Notes: a model not told the origin generated them from the letters alone. A stretch of 64,000 nucleotides of DNA from JBPRGG01 sp051418075 (GCA_051418075.1 JBPRGG010000172.1:1-64000); one strand, 5' to 3'. Counted from the stretch's first letter, positions 35,633 to 46,128 are shown. Numbers and translations are program-made.

Positions 35633-36574
35633 TTACAGGTAAGTAATTTCCCAAACCTCGGTTTCTGATTCATCAGGATCTAATGAATCGGAGTAGTTTG
35701 AAGAGATTTTAATTGGATATCCGTCTGAATTATACTCATAGATATATTCCACACTATAGGTATAGTCCACCTGACCATCATCATCATATGATTTCCCTGA
35801 TATTTTGAGAACGTTGTTTTCGGAAAGGCTAAACGATTCTGTATCCCAATTGATAAAGCTTAAGAATTTTAGCGGATTCCTTTTGCTGTCGAAGGAAACC
35901 ATTTCTTCTTCACCATACACTGCATCATCCTTGGTGCGAAGGGATGATAATTTCTTACGAAGATATTTTGGTTGCATAAGTTTCGTCCTGCCACCTGTAT
36001 TCAGTTCGTGATGATAAATTTCTTTGGTTACATTATTTTTGTTCCATTCAAAAGCATCATAATACCCATCTCCAAAATCTTCGTGGATCAAATGATTGTT
36101 TGAGTCATATTTTCTTTCTGAATAGTTAATGTTTCCATCTTCATCTGTTTCTTCAATCTTAATCAATTGATTTTGATCATTATAGATATATGATAATGTT
36201 TCAGTATTAGAATGCTTTTCCTCGTCGCCATTGTCATACTTTGTATTTGAAGCATAGTTTTCCAATACCTGGACTAATTTATTATCTTGATATTGCAGAT
36301 CATAATTGATAAGTGTGATATCTTCATAATTATCTCCTTTGTACTGATATTTTTCTGCCACTTTGGTCAGCAATCCTTCCGAATTATAAGTGAATTCTAT
36401 TAAATTATCACCATCTATCCTGATAGATTTGATTTGCATTTCATTTTTCAAAATAGTCATTGGATCCGAAATGTTGTGTTTTATTTCAGGCTGAATATTA
36501 TCTTTATCATCACTACAAGATGTTATAAACAAGATAATAAACACAAAACTTAATGAATAAACTAGATTTTTCAT
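35633..36574 (-). CDS. Lipoprotein with YD-type beta repeats (DUF4595-like)
   Basis: A 313-residue protein with a lipobox (LFITSC, Cys20). The chain contains repeated short beta units of the kind 'xYxYNxxGxLxKI': FTYNSEGLLTKV, YIYNDQNQLIKIEE, RKYDSNNHLIHE and YEYNSDGYPIKI. This is the layout of RHS/YD-like surface lipoproteins common in Bacteroidota. Role unknown; likely surface-exposed. Confidence 0.75.
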   Translation of the reverse strand: MKNLVYSLSFVFIILFITSCSDDKDNIQPEIKHNISDPMTILKNEMQIKSIRIDGDNLIEFTYNSEGLLTKVAEKYQYKGDNYEDITLINYDLQYQDNKLVQVLENYASNTKYDNGDEEKHSNTETLSYIYNDQNQLIKIEETDEDGNINYSERKYDSNNHLIHEDFGDGYYDAFEWNKNNVTKEIYHHELNTGGRTKLMQPKYLRKKLSSLRTKDDAVYGEEEMVSFDSKRNPLKFLSFINWDTESFSLSENNVLKISGKSYDDDGQVDYTYSVEYIYEYNSDGYPIKISSNYSDSLDPDESETEVWEITYL

Positions 36575-36999
36575 GATTGTTAATTTTAATTTTTAAATAG
36601 ATAATACTTAAAACTAAAAGGAAAATTTGTGTAATTCATTTCAATTTTAAGCAAATGATTACAGCCGAAAGAAAATATTTAAAGAATAATAAGCTGAATA
36701 ATTTTGATTTAGTAGAATAATATTATTTGATGAAAATGAAGAGGTTAGCTAATTATTGAATAAGTTCAAAATGTATAAACATCTATTCTGCAAGATCGCA
36801 TTTGTTGTTATAAGTAGATAAAAAAATAATTTACTAACTAATATATTACGCCAATTATCATGAAATTTATAACTTTAAATTTTTGATAAGATAAAATTAC
36901 ACTTTATAACTTGTGATTGGAGTTAAAAAGGAATATTAAATCTGCTGCCAAATTCTTAAAAGATTGATCAATACTACTACTTCTTTAGGTAATTTTCGG
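36575..36999. other. AT-rich intergenic stretch, nothing found
   Basis: 425 bases, very AT-rich, with no frame, hairpin or repeat that I can support. It should hold the promoter of the minus-strand lipoprotein gene at its left end; no TAnnTTTG element is clear. Confidence 0.4.
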
Positions 37000-37233
37000 C
37001 TACCTGAATATCAATTTGATCAATTGGCTCATAAAAATCATTCCCACAGAAGCTGCCATGAACGGAAGCCAGATATTGATTACGCTATCAGCGGTCTCCA
37101 GATTAAAAATCATATAAAAAAGAGCAGCCAGGCCAATCGTAAGACCAAAAATCAATAATATACGGCTATATATTTTGAACCTGGAATTACTTTTTTTATC
37201 AGGGTGCCAATGTCTAAAATGGTCTCCAATCAT
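37000..37233 (-). CDS. Small two-helix membrane protein (77 aa)
   Basis: A 77-residue frame from ATG 37233, preceded by a purine-rich AGAGAAAG. A basic N-terminus (HFRHWHPDKKSNSRFKIYSR) is followed by two transmembrane helices (ILLIFGLTIGLAALFYMIF; WLPFMAASVGMIFMSQLI). The composition and helical hairpin look like a real gene. Unknown function. Confidence 0.6.
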   Translation of the reverse strand: MIGDHFRHWHPDKKSNSRFKIYSRILLIFGLTIGLAALFYMIFNLETADSVINIWLPFMAASVGMIFMSQLIKLIFR

Positions 37234-37286
37234 ATTTGCTTTCTCTGAATCCGGATGTTTAAAGGTAGTATTTTACCACCATAAAA

Positions 37287-37319
37287 AAAAGGTGACAGAA
37301 AAAAAGTCCGTCACCTTTT
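37287..37319 (-). terminator. Intrinsic terminator of the SusCD-linked operon
   Basis: AAAAGGTGAC (37287-37296) pairs with GTCACCTTTT (37310-37319). On the minus strand the stem runs into eight T residues (A-run 37283-37290). It lies 25 bases after the stop of the DUF1080 gene. Confidence 0.8.
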
Positions 37320-37343
37320 ATTATCAATTTTTTTAGCCAACTT

Positions 37344-38126
37344 TTACAATTCCCGGATCCTGATATTTCTAAACCATACAGGGGCACCGTGATCCTGCAA
37401 ACCAATGGCTCCTTCTTTATACTTGTTCCAATCAGGAAATTCGGTCCATTTACTTTGTTCATACTTTTCCTGGAAGTCCTGGCTGTTTTCATCAAACTCC
37501 AGCACTTTTTCACCGTTCAGCCAGTGTTCTACCTGCCCGTCATTGTAAACGATTTTGGAAGAATTCCATTCCAGGGCCGGATTCACCGATTTGTTGGTAG
37601 GGGCATACATATCATAAGAAGCGCCTGCCTTTTTATTTTCTCCCTGTATTTTATCATCCCAGGCCGGATCATCTAATACCTGGTATTCCGGTCCGGTGAC
37701 ATAGGCATGACTGTATTCAGGTTTTTCTACCACATGGTATAAAATGCCGCTGTTTCCTCCTTTAGATATTCTCCATTCAAGTTCCAGCACAAAATCGCCA
37801 AATTGTCTTTCAGTGATCAGCGATCCGCCATATTCACCACTTCCTTCGCCCAAACCTTCTCCATCACACTTTATGGTGCCATCTTCTACAGTCCAGAGAG
37901 GTCCGATTTCATCAGCATTATACCTTTTCCATCCATCCAGAGTTTCTCCATCAAATAGTACAATCCAATCACCGGCTGGTTCAGCAGTTTGAGTCATTTC
38001 AACTTCTACAGTTTCATTTTCTGTATCCTGAGCACCTTGTTGATTGGTATTACAAGCTACCAAAGACATCATCAGAAAGAATCCTGCTACAAGGATAATT
38101 CTAGAGTTAAGCAAAGCGTTTTTCAT
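37344..38126 (-). CDS. DUF1080 (3-keto-disaccharide hydrolase-type) lipoprotein
   Basis: A 260-residue lipoprotein (MSLVAC, Cys25). After a 25-residue acidic linker the DUF1080 domain starts with DWIVLFDGETLDGWKRYN, followed by GSLITERQFGDFVLELEWR and GGNSGILYHV, and ends APVWFRNIRIREL; all are typical of this concanavalin-like fold. Some members hydrolyse 3-keto-glycosides; others are only binding proteins. It ends the run SusC, SusD, GH5, DUF1080. Confidence 0.9.
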   Translation of the reverse strand: MKNALLNSRIILVAGFFLMMSLVACNTNQQGAQDTENETVEVEMTQTAEPAGDWIVLFDGETLDGWKRYNADEIGPLWTVEDGTIKCDGEGLGEGSGEYGGSLITERQFGDFVLELEWRISKGGNSGILYHVVEKPEYSHAYVTGPEYQVLDDPAWDDKIQGENKKAGASYDMYAPTNKSVNPALEWNSSKIVYNDGQVEHWLNGEKVLEFDENSQDFQEKYEQSKWTEFPDWNKYKEGAIGLQDHGAPVWFRNIRIREL

Positions 38127-38294
38127 GTCAAAATCAAATTTAGGTTTTGGTTATCTGTTTTTAAATATACGGATTATTATCAAATTGAAAAATCAGCAGG
38201 AATTATACCTGCTGATGAAGCTTTTTGATTAAGCTACCCGTTTTTTCAATATGAATTTGATCCATTCATTCCTAATATAGATGGGCATTGGTCC

Positions 38295-40031
38295 TTAATT
38301 TTCCAGCTTGATCGTGCTTAGATTAAACCCACCCTGTTCGATCAGGATCACTAATTCCTGTTTCCCTTTATTTAGTTTTATCTTTTCAGGAAAGGTGAAT
38401 TCCTGCCAAACCTGTTCTCCCCCTGTAGCCTGCACATGCACTGTGGGATCCAGGATTTTCCCGTTTAATTTAATCCGCAGTTTACCCGAGCCCTCGGCAG
38501 AAGCAATACGAAAAGAAACCAAATAATCACCTGAGCGGCTTACATCCACTGTATATTTCATCCATTCTCCCGGATTGATCCAACCTATATAATAACCACC
38601 CTTATTATCATCAGCTATGGCTTTAATATCAATACCGTCATTCCGGAAAGCATGTCCCTGGTTCCAACTGGTTTGTTTACCTTCTCCCGTATTCATATAG
38701 TCCAGGTCAAAATAGGCCTGATTGAGTTCACCCAAATCAAAACCAGCAGCCTGGATAGTACCGGGAAGTATATTGGAGGAAAAGGCCAAGGTGTTATTAC
38801 TTTTTCTTTGGCGGAACATCGCATCAATCACGTCAGGATGGTACTGGCAGTTTTCCAGTTTTAATCTTTCTGCCATCTCCATCAAAGTATTATAGGTAAA
38901 CTGGGGGGAAGGTTTGGTTCCTCCTGCTTTCCAGTAATCCAAAAGTTGCTGATATTCAGGCGTTTTCAATACTGTCAATGGTCCTACAATGGAACCAATT
39001 TTTTTCATGGGCCACCAGGCCCAGCCAATTTCATGTTTTTCAAACAGGGCAATGGCTTGTTTAAACCATTCGTTGGAATTTTCTCCTGCTTCACCCATCC
39101 AGAGTGGAATATTAAATTGCTCCCGGATGCTCAGAAATTTTTGCAAGCTTTCACTGGTAGTGGGTGACCAGTATTTATGGAAGCTAAGTGACATGTTTTC
39201 ATCCCAGGGACCAGGAAAGCCATTGATATTCTGGGACCAGCAATTGCCTTCTACAAAAATAATGTGTTGCTGGTCTACCTCCCTGATGGCCTGGGTAATC
39301 TGCTGGTAGAGGTTCCAGATCGGCTGATTGCCAGTATCATCACAACCATTTTCTGATTTACCCTCAAAAGACCAGTTAGGTTCATTGATCAGGTCATAGC
39401 CGCCGATCGAGGGTTCATCAGCATATCGCTGGGCTAGTTTGCGCCACAAGGCGATGGTTTTCTGCTGGTTGGCTTCACTTTCCCATAATGATGGTTTGGA
39501 GGGGTCATAGTCACTGATGGCTGCATTCTTGCCCTGGCCTCCCGGAGCAGCATGCAGATCCAGGATCAGGTACATTTGGTTGTCTTTACACCACTGCAGC
39601 AGCATGTCGGTCATAATAAACCCTTTATCCAACCAGGTATTTTGTCCGGGAATGGGTTCCTGCTCAATCGGCAGGGTATACAGGTTGTAATGCATAGGCA
39701 ACCTAACCGAGTTAAACCCCCAGGCTTTTAGTGAATCTATATCTATTTTACGCACATGGTTGGCATACCAGGCATCATAAAATTCCCTGGTCTTTTCAGG
39801 TCCAATAAGCTGGCTGATTTTTTCCTGTATTTCATGCTGAGTAGGGGCAAAGCTACCGGTTTGCAGCATATAGCCTTCCTGCAGCATCCATCCGCCCAAT
39901 CCCATACCTCGTAGAATAACCGGTTCGTTTGCTTCATTGACAATCTGCTGGTCCATGGTTTTTAAAAACCCCTGGGCCAGCAGATCCAGGTTGAGCATTA
40001 ATAAGGCAATTAATAAAATATTGTTTCTCAT
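38295..40031 (-). CDS. Glycoside hydrolase family 5 enzyme with C-terminal CBM6-like module
   Basis: From ATG 40031 (preferred to the TTG at 40052) the protein has 578 residues and a signal peptide (NILLIALLMLNLDLLAQ). The GH5 barrel shows the acid/base Glu217 in DLINEPNW and the nucleophile Glu314 in WMGEAGEN, with RGMGLGGWMLQEGY and FNSVRLPMHYN near the start. From about residue 430 a carbohydrate-binding module of CBM6/CBM35 type follows (YYIGWINPGEWMKYTVDVS is characteristic). The enzyme would cut beta-glucan or mannan-type chains outside the cell or in the periplasm. Downstream of SusD on the same strand. Confidence 0.9.
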   Translation of the reverse strand: MRNNILLIALLMLNLDLLAQGFLKTMDQQIVNEANEPVILRGMGLGGWMLQEGYMLQTGSFAPTQHEIQEKISQLIGPEKTREFYDAWYANHVRKIDIDSLKAWGFNSVRLPMHYNLYTLPIEQEPIPGQNTWLDKGFIMTDMLLQWCKDNQMYLILDLHAAPGGQGKNAAISDYDPSKPSLWESEANQQKTIALWRKLAQRYADEPSIGGYDLINEPNWSFEGKSENGCDDTGNQPIWNLYQQITQAIREVDQQHIIFVEGNCWSQNINGFPGPWDENMSLSFHKYWSPTTSESLQKFLSIREQFNIPLWMGEAGENSNEWFKQAIALFEKHEIGWAWWPMKKIGSIVGPLTVLKTPEYQQLLDYWKAGGTKPSPQFTYNTLMEMAERLKLENCQYHPDVIDAMFRQRKSNNTLAFSSNILPGTIQAAGFDLGELNQAYFDLDYMNTGEGKQTSWNQGHAFRNDGIDIKAIADDNKGGYYIGWINPGEWMKYTVDVSRSGDYLVSFRIASAEGSGKLRIKLNGKILDPTVHVQATGGEQVWQEFTFPEKIKLNKGKQELVILIEQGGFNLSTIKLEN

Positions 40032-40086
40032 TTTTCTGTTTCTTTTGTTCAAATTTAACTTAAAGTTTTATAATGAAATTTGAAAT

Positions 40087-40116
40087 AAAAAAGGGAGCTG
40101 AAACCAGCCCCCTTTT
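40087..40116 (-). terminator. Terminator-like hairpin after susD
   Basis: GGGAGCTG and CAGCCCCC (within 40090-40112) pair around a short loop, flanked by an A-run on the left and a T-run on the right, so it can act on either strand. On the minus strand it would stop or reduce transcription between susD and the GH5 gene. Confidence 0.6.
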
Positions 40117-40148
40117 ATTATTTAACTATGAACAAACAAAGGATTATC

Positions 40149-41744
40149 TTATTGGAATGCTGGTACAAACTGGTTTAATACACCTTCATTCACATTTCTG
40201 ATCTCTCTGGCCGGAATAGGAAACATGCCCCAGCTTTCAGGGTCAAAGAACCGTCCCTGAAAATCCACTTCATTGGGGGCTCCTTCCGGAACATTGAAGC
40301 TGGCATCGATTTTTTCCTTGGCATAATCCAATCCCCGGCGCATTAAATCCCATTTCCTTAACCCTTCACCGCCAAATTCCAACCTTCTCTCTTCGAAGAT
40401 CCTGTCTAAGGTAACTGTTGAAGGGGTATAATCTGGTCCAAAGGCTCTTTTTCTGACTATGTTGTAATATTTTTGAGCCAGAGCCGGATCATCATCCAGG
40501 TGTAATTCAGCGGCCATCAACAGGACATCGGCAAAACGAATATCTTTGTAGTTGATGGGATAATTATGTGACCTTTCACCTCTAATGGCATCATAAGCTG
40601 CTCTTGGCATGTACTTATAATTGAAGAAACCCGTATTCTGAAATGCGTGCAGGTAATCACTCAGGCTGTCATCTGCATTATAAATTACAGTATTCAGTCT
40701 TTCATCACCTGGTTCATAGGCATCCACCAAAGACCAGGTAGGTATACCAAAGCTCCAGCCCGGAGCTACTTCCGGATCACCATCCGGATTACGTGGGCCG
40801 TAAAAGATCACGGCAAAATTACCATTGATACCCCAGCCTCCCCAATCGGTTACACCGGATTTTTCTGAGTATTGCCATTCAAAAATTGATTCAGCATTGT
40901 TTTCATTGTCCCAGGCAAATACATCCCGGTAATTTTCCAGCAGATGATAGGCACCACTGTTGATGATCTCATCCAGGGCATCTTCTACATAAGCTTCATC
41001 AATTGTTGTTTCACCATCGGTCCATTCCTGGTTAAAACCTAATACATCGCGGCCAAAACCATCGTAGAACAGGTAAATGCGGGCCATTAAAGCCTGGGCT
41101 GCATATTTGGTAGCCCGACCTACCTCTGTGTCCGGCACTTGTTCAGGCAATACTTCGATGGCATCCAGCAGGTCTTCTGCAATTTGCTGATATACTTCTA
41201 CAGGTTCTGCCTGATCCACTTCGCGGTAGGAAGATACATCCGGTAATACTTCGGTAATGATAGGTACCCAACCAAAATGACGGGCCAGATCCCAGTAAAA
41301 ATAAGCCCTGAGAAATTTGGCTTCAGCTATCATCCGGTCTTTCCTGGCTTCATTGATCCAGTTGATGTTGTCAGCTTTTTCCAGGAAAAGGTTGGCCCGG
41401 TAAATCCCGGAATAAGTTCGGTTCCACAATTGGGTAACAGCATCATTTTCAGCATCCAACTGTGAAAGTTCCAGTACCTGCCATTGAGCCATATCACCGG
41501 CATCTGAACCGCCGGCAAAAGCATCATCCGACCAAATGTCTGACATAATAGGTACATATTGCCAGTTTTGTGTAGATAAGGCATCGTATACAGAAGTCAA
41601 TGCATTCATGGCATCACTTTCTGTTTTATAGTAGTTGGCTTCGTTCTGACTGGTTTTTGATTCCAGTTCCAGGAATTCATCAGAACATCCGGTAAAAAGG
41701 AGCGCCAACAGTCCCAATAATATAAATTTTGATTTTACTAACAT
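40149..41744 (-). CDS. susD: SusD/RagB-family nutrient-binding outer-membrane lipoprotein
   Basis: A 531-residue lipoprotein (LLFTGC, Cys20). The start SDEFLELESKTSQNEANYYKTESDAMNAL shows the usual SusD N-terminus, the helical TPR-like part includes AEAKFLRAYFYWDLARHFG, and the C-terminus has RIFEERRLEFGGEGLRKWDLMRRG and WGMFPIPAREIRNVN. SusD proteins form the lid of the SusC transporter on the cell surface and capture oligosaccharides. It starts 31 bases after the susC stop, the usual pairing. Confidence 0.97.
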   Translation of the reverse strand: MLVKSKFILLGLLALLFTGCSDEFLELESKTSQNEANYYKTESDAMNALTSVYDALSTQNWQYVPIMSDIWSDDAFAGGSDAGDMAQWQVLELSQLDAENDAVTQLWNRTYSGIYRANLFLEKADNINWINEARKDRMIAEAKFLRAYFYWDLARHFGWVPIITEVLPDVSSYREVDQAEPVEVYQQIAEDLLDAIEVLPEQVPDTEVGRATKYAAQALMARIYLFYDGFGRDVLGFNQEWTDGETTIDEAYVEDALDEIINSGAYHLLENYRDVFAWDNENNAESIFEWQYSEKSGVTDWGGWGINGNFAVIFYGPRNPDGDPEVAPGWSFGIPTWSLVDAYEPGDERLNTVIYNADDSLSDYLHAFQNTGFFNYKYMPRAAYDAIRGERSHNYPINYKDIRFADVLLMAAELHLDDDPALAQKYYNIVRKRAFGPDYTPSTVTLDRIFEERRLEFGGEGLRKWDLMRRGLDYAKEKIDASFNVPEGAPNEVDFQGRFFDPESWGMFPIPAREIRNVNEGVLNQFVPAFQ

Positions 41745-41775
41745 CTATCTAATATTTTATAATTCAAAAATCTGA

Positions 41776-44700
41776 TTAGAAGGTTACATTTAAACCACCA
41801 ATCAAAGTAGTGGCATTAGGATAAATACCCTGATCAATACCAATGTCAAATACACCACCACCAATTTCCGGCTCCAGGCCTGGATACTTGGTAAATGTTA
41901 ACAGGTTTTCAGCAGTTATGTACACTTTAATCTTGCCTAATCGAATATTGTCGGTCAATGAAGCAGGCAAAGTATAACCCAATGTAATGTTTCTCAGCCT
42001 GAGGTAATCTGCATCTTCGACAAAGAATTCACTGGGTCGCTTCCAGTTCTGGTTCAGGTCAGCCAAAGTCACCCTTGGATAATCATTCACAGGATTTTGT
42101 TCGGTCCATCGATTCAGGACATCGGTGGTGTAGTTGGTATAATTCATATCATACCTTCTGGTACCCATCCAAATCTGGTGACCTATGGCACCATACCAGA
42201 ACATATTGAAGTCAAAGCCTTTCCAGTTCATGGTGAAATTAAAACCACTGGTCAGGTCCGGATAAGGATTACCCAACATGGTACGGTCTTTATCAGATAA
42301 TTTACCGTCACCATTAAGGTCTACAAATTTGAAATCACCCGGGGCTGCATTAGGCTGGATCAGGTCTCCTTCTTCATTTACATACTGACTCACCTGGTCT
42401 TCAGACTGGAAGATGCCATCAGTTTTATAGCCATAGAAGTAACCCATGGGTTTTCCCACTTCAGCTCTGAGGATTCCAGCCTGACCAAATCCACCTTCTC
42501 CACCGCTTAAAACTTTCTCGGTGTTTTCAATATCCTGTACTTCATTTTTATTATATGCACTGGTTAATCGAAGATCGAAGGATAAGTCTTCATTGACTCT
42601 GGTTTTGTAGCCCAGTTCCAGTTCAATCCCTTTATTGGTAATTTCACCGCCATTGATAATAGGAGCACTGTTTCCCACCATTAACGGAGCAGGAGCTGTA
42701 ACCAGCCAGTCTTTGGTGGTTTTATTATACCAGTCTACAGTCATGGTTAATTTATCATCCCACAGACCCAGATCAAATCCAATATCTACTTGTTGTGAAG
42801 TTTCCCATCGGAGGTTAGGATTCGCAATTCGGGAAGGTTTGGCCCCATTAAATTGCATTTCATCCAAGCCGAAATAATATATATTTCCGGTAGAGATCTG
42901 GGATACATAGGCAAAATTGGAGATGTTTTCACTACCATTTTGTCCCCAGCTGGCTCTTAATTTCAGGAAGCTGATTTGAGGCAGGTTTTGCAGGAAATTC
43001 TCCCGGGAAAGTACCCATCCAGCCGACAAGGCAGGGAAGTAACCAAATTTATTATTCGGTCCAAACCGGGACGAACCATCTGCCCTCAAAATAGCAGTCA
43101 TCATGTATTTGTCATCAAAGGAGTAATTTACCCGACCAAAATAAGACATCAGAGTATGCTCACTGAAACCACCCCAGGCCTGAGCTGATTCCGGATCCTG
43201 GGCATTGTCAAGATAAGCATAATCCAGTCCATCCAGTACTACATCCCCTTTGCGACCAGCTACGGTTTCTGCGGTTTCCTTGAATAAAGTATTACCCAAC
43301 ATAACACTCAAATTATGCAATCCGAATGTATTGTTATAAGTCAGGGTGTTGTCCAGATTCCAACGGACATATTTATTAGATACTTTTTGGATCTGGTCTA
43401 TATTGGTATTATGGGTAGCATCCAGGTAATATTGAGGGAAATACTCATTATTATTTACGAATGCATATTCTGTACCAAAACTGGATCTTAACTTCAGGTT
43501 ATCTAAAATGGAATATTCTCCATATACATTTCCTATTACTTTATTAGTAATGCTGTTACTTTGCAGGTAACTGAGCATAGCAATGGGATTGGTTATTTCC
43601 TGAATACCAATACCAAAATCTTCCGGAGTGGCCCAGGTGCCATTGTCAAACTGTACCGGTACGATCGGTGGCATATTCAGGGCCTGGATCAAACTGGTAC
43701 CGGCAAACATATCATTAGGGCTGATACCCTTTCGATTGATGTTGGCGAAAGTAAGATTACTCCCTATATCCAGTTTGCCAAATGATCTTAGTGTATTCAA
43801 GCGATAAGTAAAACGTTCAAATTTTGAATTACCTTCAGCTACAATACCGTCCTGAGAATAATAGGACAAGGAGGAGGAGTAGCTGGAATTTTCTGACCCA
43901 CCGGTAAAGGAAAGCGTGTGGCTGGTTTTAGGAGCGCCCTGATAGAACATCTGATCCTGCCAGTCTGTATTGGCAGTTAATGTATCGGTCATGGATTGAG
44001 GAAACCTTACAGGTTGACCAGCATTCAGCGCTGCCTCATTGATTACATCAATATATTGCTCGGTGTTCAGCATATCCAATTCTCTCCAGGGGCTTTGTAC
44101 ACCATAATATCCATCATAGGTAACCTGGAAATCTTGCCCTTTTTTACCTTTTTTGGTAGAAATCAAAACTACGCCGTTGGCACCTCTGGTTCCATAAATG
44201 GCAGTAGAGGCAGCATCTTTCAGGATCTCGATAGATTCAATATCTGAAGGGTTTAAGTAATCAATCCCTTCTTTTTCCATAGGAAGTCCATCCACAATGA
44301 ACAGGGGATCCGGATCACCATTGGTACCAACTCCACGAATTCGGACGGTAACATTGGAACCGGGTTGGCCGGAATTGTTCATGATCAGCACACCGGCAGA
44401 TTTTCCCTGTAAGGCTTGTTCAACCCTCAGGTTTTTTCCCTGATCAAGGTCTTCAGCACTAATTTTGGAAATAGAACCGGTTACCAGGCTTTTCTTTTGG
44501 GTACCATAACCCACTACGACCAACTCTTCCAGTTGTTTTACATCTTCTATCATGGTAACATTGATCTCTGACTGATTTCCCACCTGAATTTCTTCACTGG
44601 TATACCCCACTGAACTATATACAAGGGTGGCATCATCGGAGACAGTAAGTGTATAATTACCAAATACATCTGTAACTGTACCATTAGTAGTACCTTTTTC

Positions 44701-44904
44701 AACCACATTAACTCCGGGTAATTCTTCACCTGTTTCAGAGGTTACTTTACCGGACACGGTTACTTCCTGCAAATCCTGTTTCACTTCCTGTTGATCAGTA
44801 GCATAGGCTGGCTGATAAGAAAGAAAAATGCTTGCAGTAAAGCCTAAAAACATCCATAAACCCAGAATTTTACCCCCAGGTCGAATCTTTGACTGTTTAA
44901 TCAT
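41776..44904 (-). CDS. susC: SusC/RagA-family TonB-dependent outer-membrane transporter
   Basis: From ATG 44904 the protein has 1042 residues (ATG 44937 would add 11). After the signal peptide (FLSYQPAYA) comes the carboxypeptidase-like domain typical of SusC (VSGKVTSETGEELPGVNVVE), then the plug (VVVGYGTQKKSLVTGSIS and GANGVVLISTKKGKKG) and the 22-strand barrel, ending GGLNVTF with a terminal Phe. It imports glycans through the outer membrane with TonB energy, together with SusD. Neighbouring GH5, DUF1080 and GH97 genes define the locus as a polysaccharide utilisation locus. Confidence 0.97.
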   Translation of the reverse strand: MIKQSKIRPGGKILGLWMFLGFTASIFLSYQPAYATDQQEVKQDLQEVTVSGKVTSETGEELPGVNVVEKGTTNGTVTDVFGNYTLTVSDDATLVYSSVGYTSEEIQVGNQSEINVTMIEDVKQLEELVVVGYGTQKKSLVTGSISKISAEDLDQGKNLRVEQALQGKSAGVLIMNNSGQPGSNVTVRIRGVGTNGDPDPLFIVDGLPMEKEGIDYLNPSDIESIEILKDAASTAIYGTRGANGVVLISTKKGKKGQDFQVTYDGYYGVQSPWRELDMLNTEQYIDVINEAALNAGQPVRFPQSMTDTLTANTDWQDQMFYQGAPKTSHTLSFTGGSENSSYSSSLSYYSQDGIVAEGNSKFERFTYRLNTLRSFGKLDIGSNLTFANINRKGISPNDMFAGTSLIQALNMPPIVPVQFDNGTWATPEDFGIGIQEITNPIAMLSYLQSNSITNKVIGNVYGEYSILDNLKLRSSFGTEYAFVNNNEYFPQYYLDATHNTNIDQIQKVSNKYVRWNLDNTLTYNNTFGLHNLSVMLGNTLFKETAETVAGRKGDVVLDGLDYAYLDNAQDPESAQAWGGFSEHTLMSYFGRVNYSFDDKYMMTAILRADGSSRFGPNNKFGYFPALSAGWVLSRENFLQNLPQISFLKLRASWGQNGSENISNFAYVSQISTGNIYYFGLDEMQFNGAKPSRIANPNLRWETSQQVDIGFDLGLWDDKLTMTVDWYNKTTKDWLVTAPAPLMVGNSAPIINGGEITNKGIELELGYKTRVNEDLSFDLRLTSAYNKNEVQDIENTEKVLSGGEGGFGQAGILRAEVGKPMGYFYGYKTDGIFQSEDQVSQYVNEEGDLIQPNAAPGDFKFVDLNGDGKLSDKDRTMLGNPYPDLTSGFNFTMNWKGFDFNMFWYGAIGHQIWMGTRRYDMNYTNYTTDVLNRWTEQNPVNDYPRVTLADLNQNWKRPSEFFVEDADYLRLRNITLGYTLPASLTDNIRLGKIKVYITAENLLTFTKYPGLEPEIGGGVFDIGIDQGIYPNATTLIGGLNVTF

Positions 44905-44937
44905 AGCATTTTTAAATTTGAGTTTTAAAATAGTCAT

Positions 44938-45407
44938 TGATGAACAAAATATTCACCAGATTTTTAATTATAAATAACAACAATTAATTATGAATATCCG
45001 CTGATTCAATCAGTATTTTTTAGAATAAACCAAACTTATATTCATATACAAAACTGGATAAATTATTAAAAATTGTATCCCTATTGCTAAATTGGATGCA
45101 AAAATATTAAAAATGCGGAGTGAAGCAAGATGTATATTTACAAATTTTTAAAAAACATACTAATCAAATATATGTCTTGTTATGTAAAAAAAATAATATT
45201 GTTGATTTTTTATTGAAAAACTGTCAAGTCGCTTTAATCCTTAGATTGTTTTAAAAAAAAGACCAGCACTGAATAAAAAATTTTATATCAATCCTTATAG
45301 AATGCGTTTAATTGGTTTTTATAAAAAGTACAATTAATTTGATTGGAATGTATGCGCAGATTGTTTTATGAAGAATTAAATATAAAAAGGAAAGTTTTGT
45401 CAATATG
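44938..45407. other. Promoter region of susC
   Basis: 470 AT-rich bases without a gene. On the minus strand TAAGTTTG (45038 down to 45031) fits the TAnnTTTG consensus and would start a transcript near 45024, giving a leader of about 120 bases to ATG 44904. A second candidate, TATATTTG (45172 down to 45165), lies further upstream. Neither has a clear -33 element. Confidence 0.4.
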
Positions 45408-45845
45408 CTATATACGTTCCCTGAGTTTTCCCAGTAAATTAATTAATTGTATAGCTTCTTCATGATTTAAGTCATGGGTAAAATGCAGGAAATCATGATT
45501 CAGCCGGTCAATCTTTTCCAGCACCTCCAGACCAAGATCGGTGATCCTGACAAAAACCTTTCTCCGGTCGTCCTTTCGGCGTTCTCTTTCAATATACTTA
45601 TTGGCCATTAGTTTGTCAATCATCCTGGTGGTGTTGGGCGTCTTTTCAATTAATTCAGTCCTAACGGTTTGAATATTAAGATATTGAGGATAGGACTTTC
45701 TCAACACCCTTAATATATGATACTGCTGGGGTGAGAGATGATAAGGACGAAGATGACGAATTTGGAGGTTGTTAATGGAAGATGCCGTGTAAAGTATCTC
45801 CAACACCATTTTCAGATGTATATCAGGGAAATCATATTTCTTCAT
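45408..45845 (-). CDS. MarR-family winged-helix regulator
   Basis: From ATG 45845 (AGAAG six bases upstream) the protein has 145 residues, the usual MarR length; ATGs at 45860 and 45863 are alternatives. LSPQQYHILRVLRKSYPQYL and VRTELIEKTPNTTRMIDKLM form the DNA-binding helices, and IERERRKDDRRKVFVRITDLG is the wing with the classic DDRR turn. It lies upstream of susC on the same strand. Bacteroidota PULs usually use SusR, HTCS or ECF regulators, so control by MarR is only a possibility. Confidence 0.9.
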   Translation of the reverse strand: MKKYDFPDIHLKMVLEILYTASSINNLQIRHLRPYHLSPQQYHILRVLRKSYPQYLNIQTVRTELIEKTPNTTRMIDKLMANKYIERERRKDDRRKVFVRITDLGLEVLEKIDRLNHDFLHFTHDLNHEEAIQLINLLGKLRERI

Positions 45846-45989
45846 GGCAGCTTCTATCATCATAGGGAAAATTATAGAGACTAAATTATAATATAGCCTC
45901 AATTTAAGGAAATAATCAATGTTTCCAAATTGTTAATAAAATTTTATAGTCAAAAAAACTACTATAACGATTTTTTAAAATAAATAGGA

Positions 45990-45997
45990 TAATTTTG
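45990..45997 (+). promoter_or_regulatory. Bacteroidota -7 element TAATTTTG before the GH97 gene
   Basis: TAATTTTG fits TAnnTTTG. The transcript would start near 46004 and have a leader of about 125 bases. No clear -33 motif. Confidence 0.45.
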
Positions 45998-46128
45998 GAA
46001 CCAATTTAATAAAGACCGTCATTGTTCGGTCAGATGGTTTTGATGAAAATCAGAGATTATGTTCAGGAAAAAGTTGTATTGCCCGAATGATTTAAGAAAT
46101 TTGGTAAAAGAATCAAATTAGATGAAAA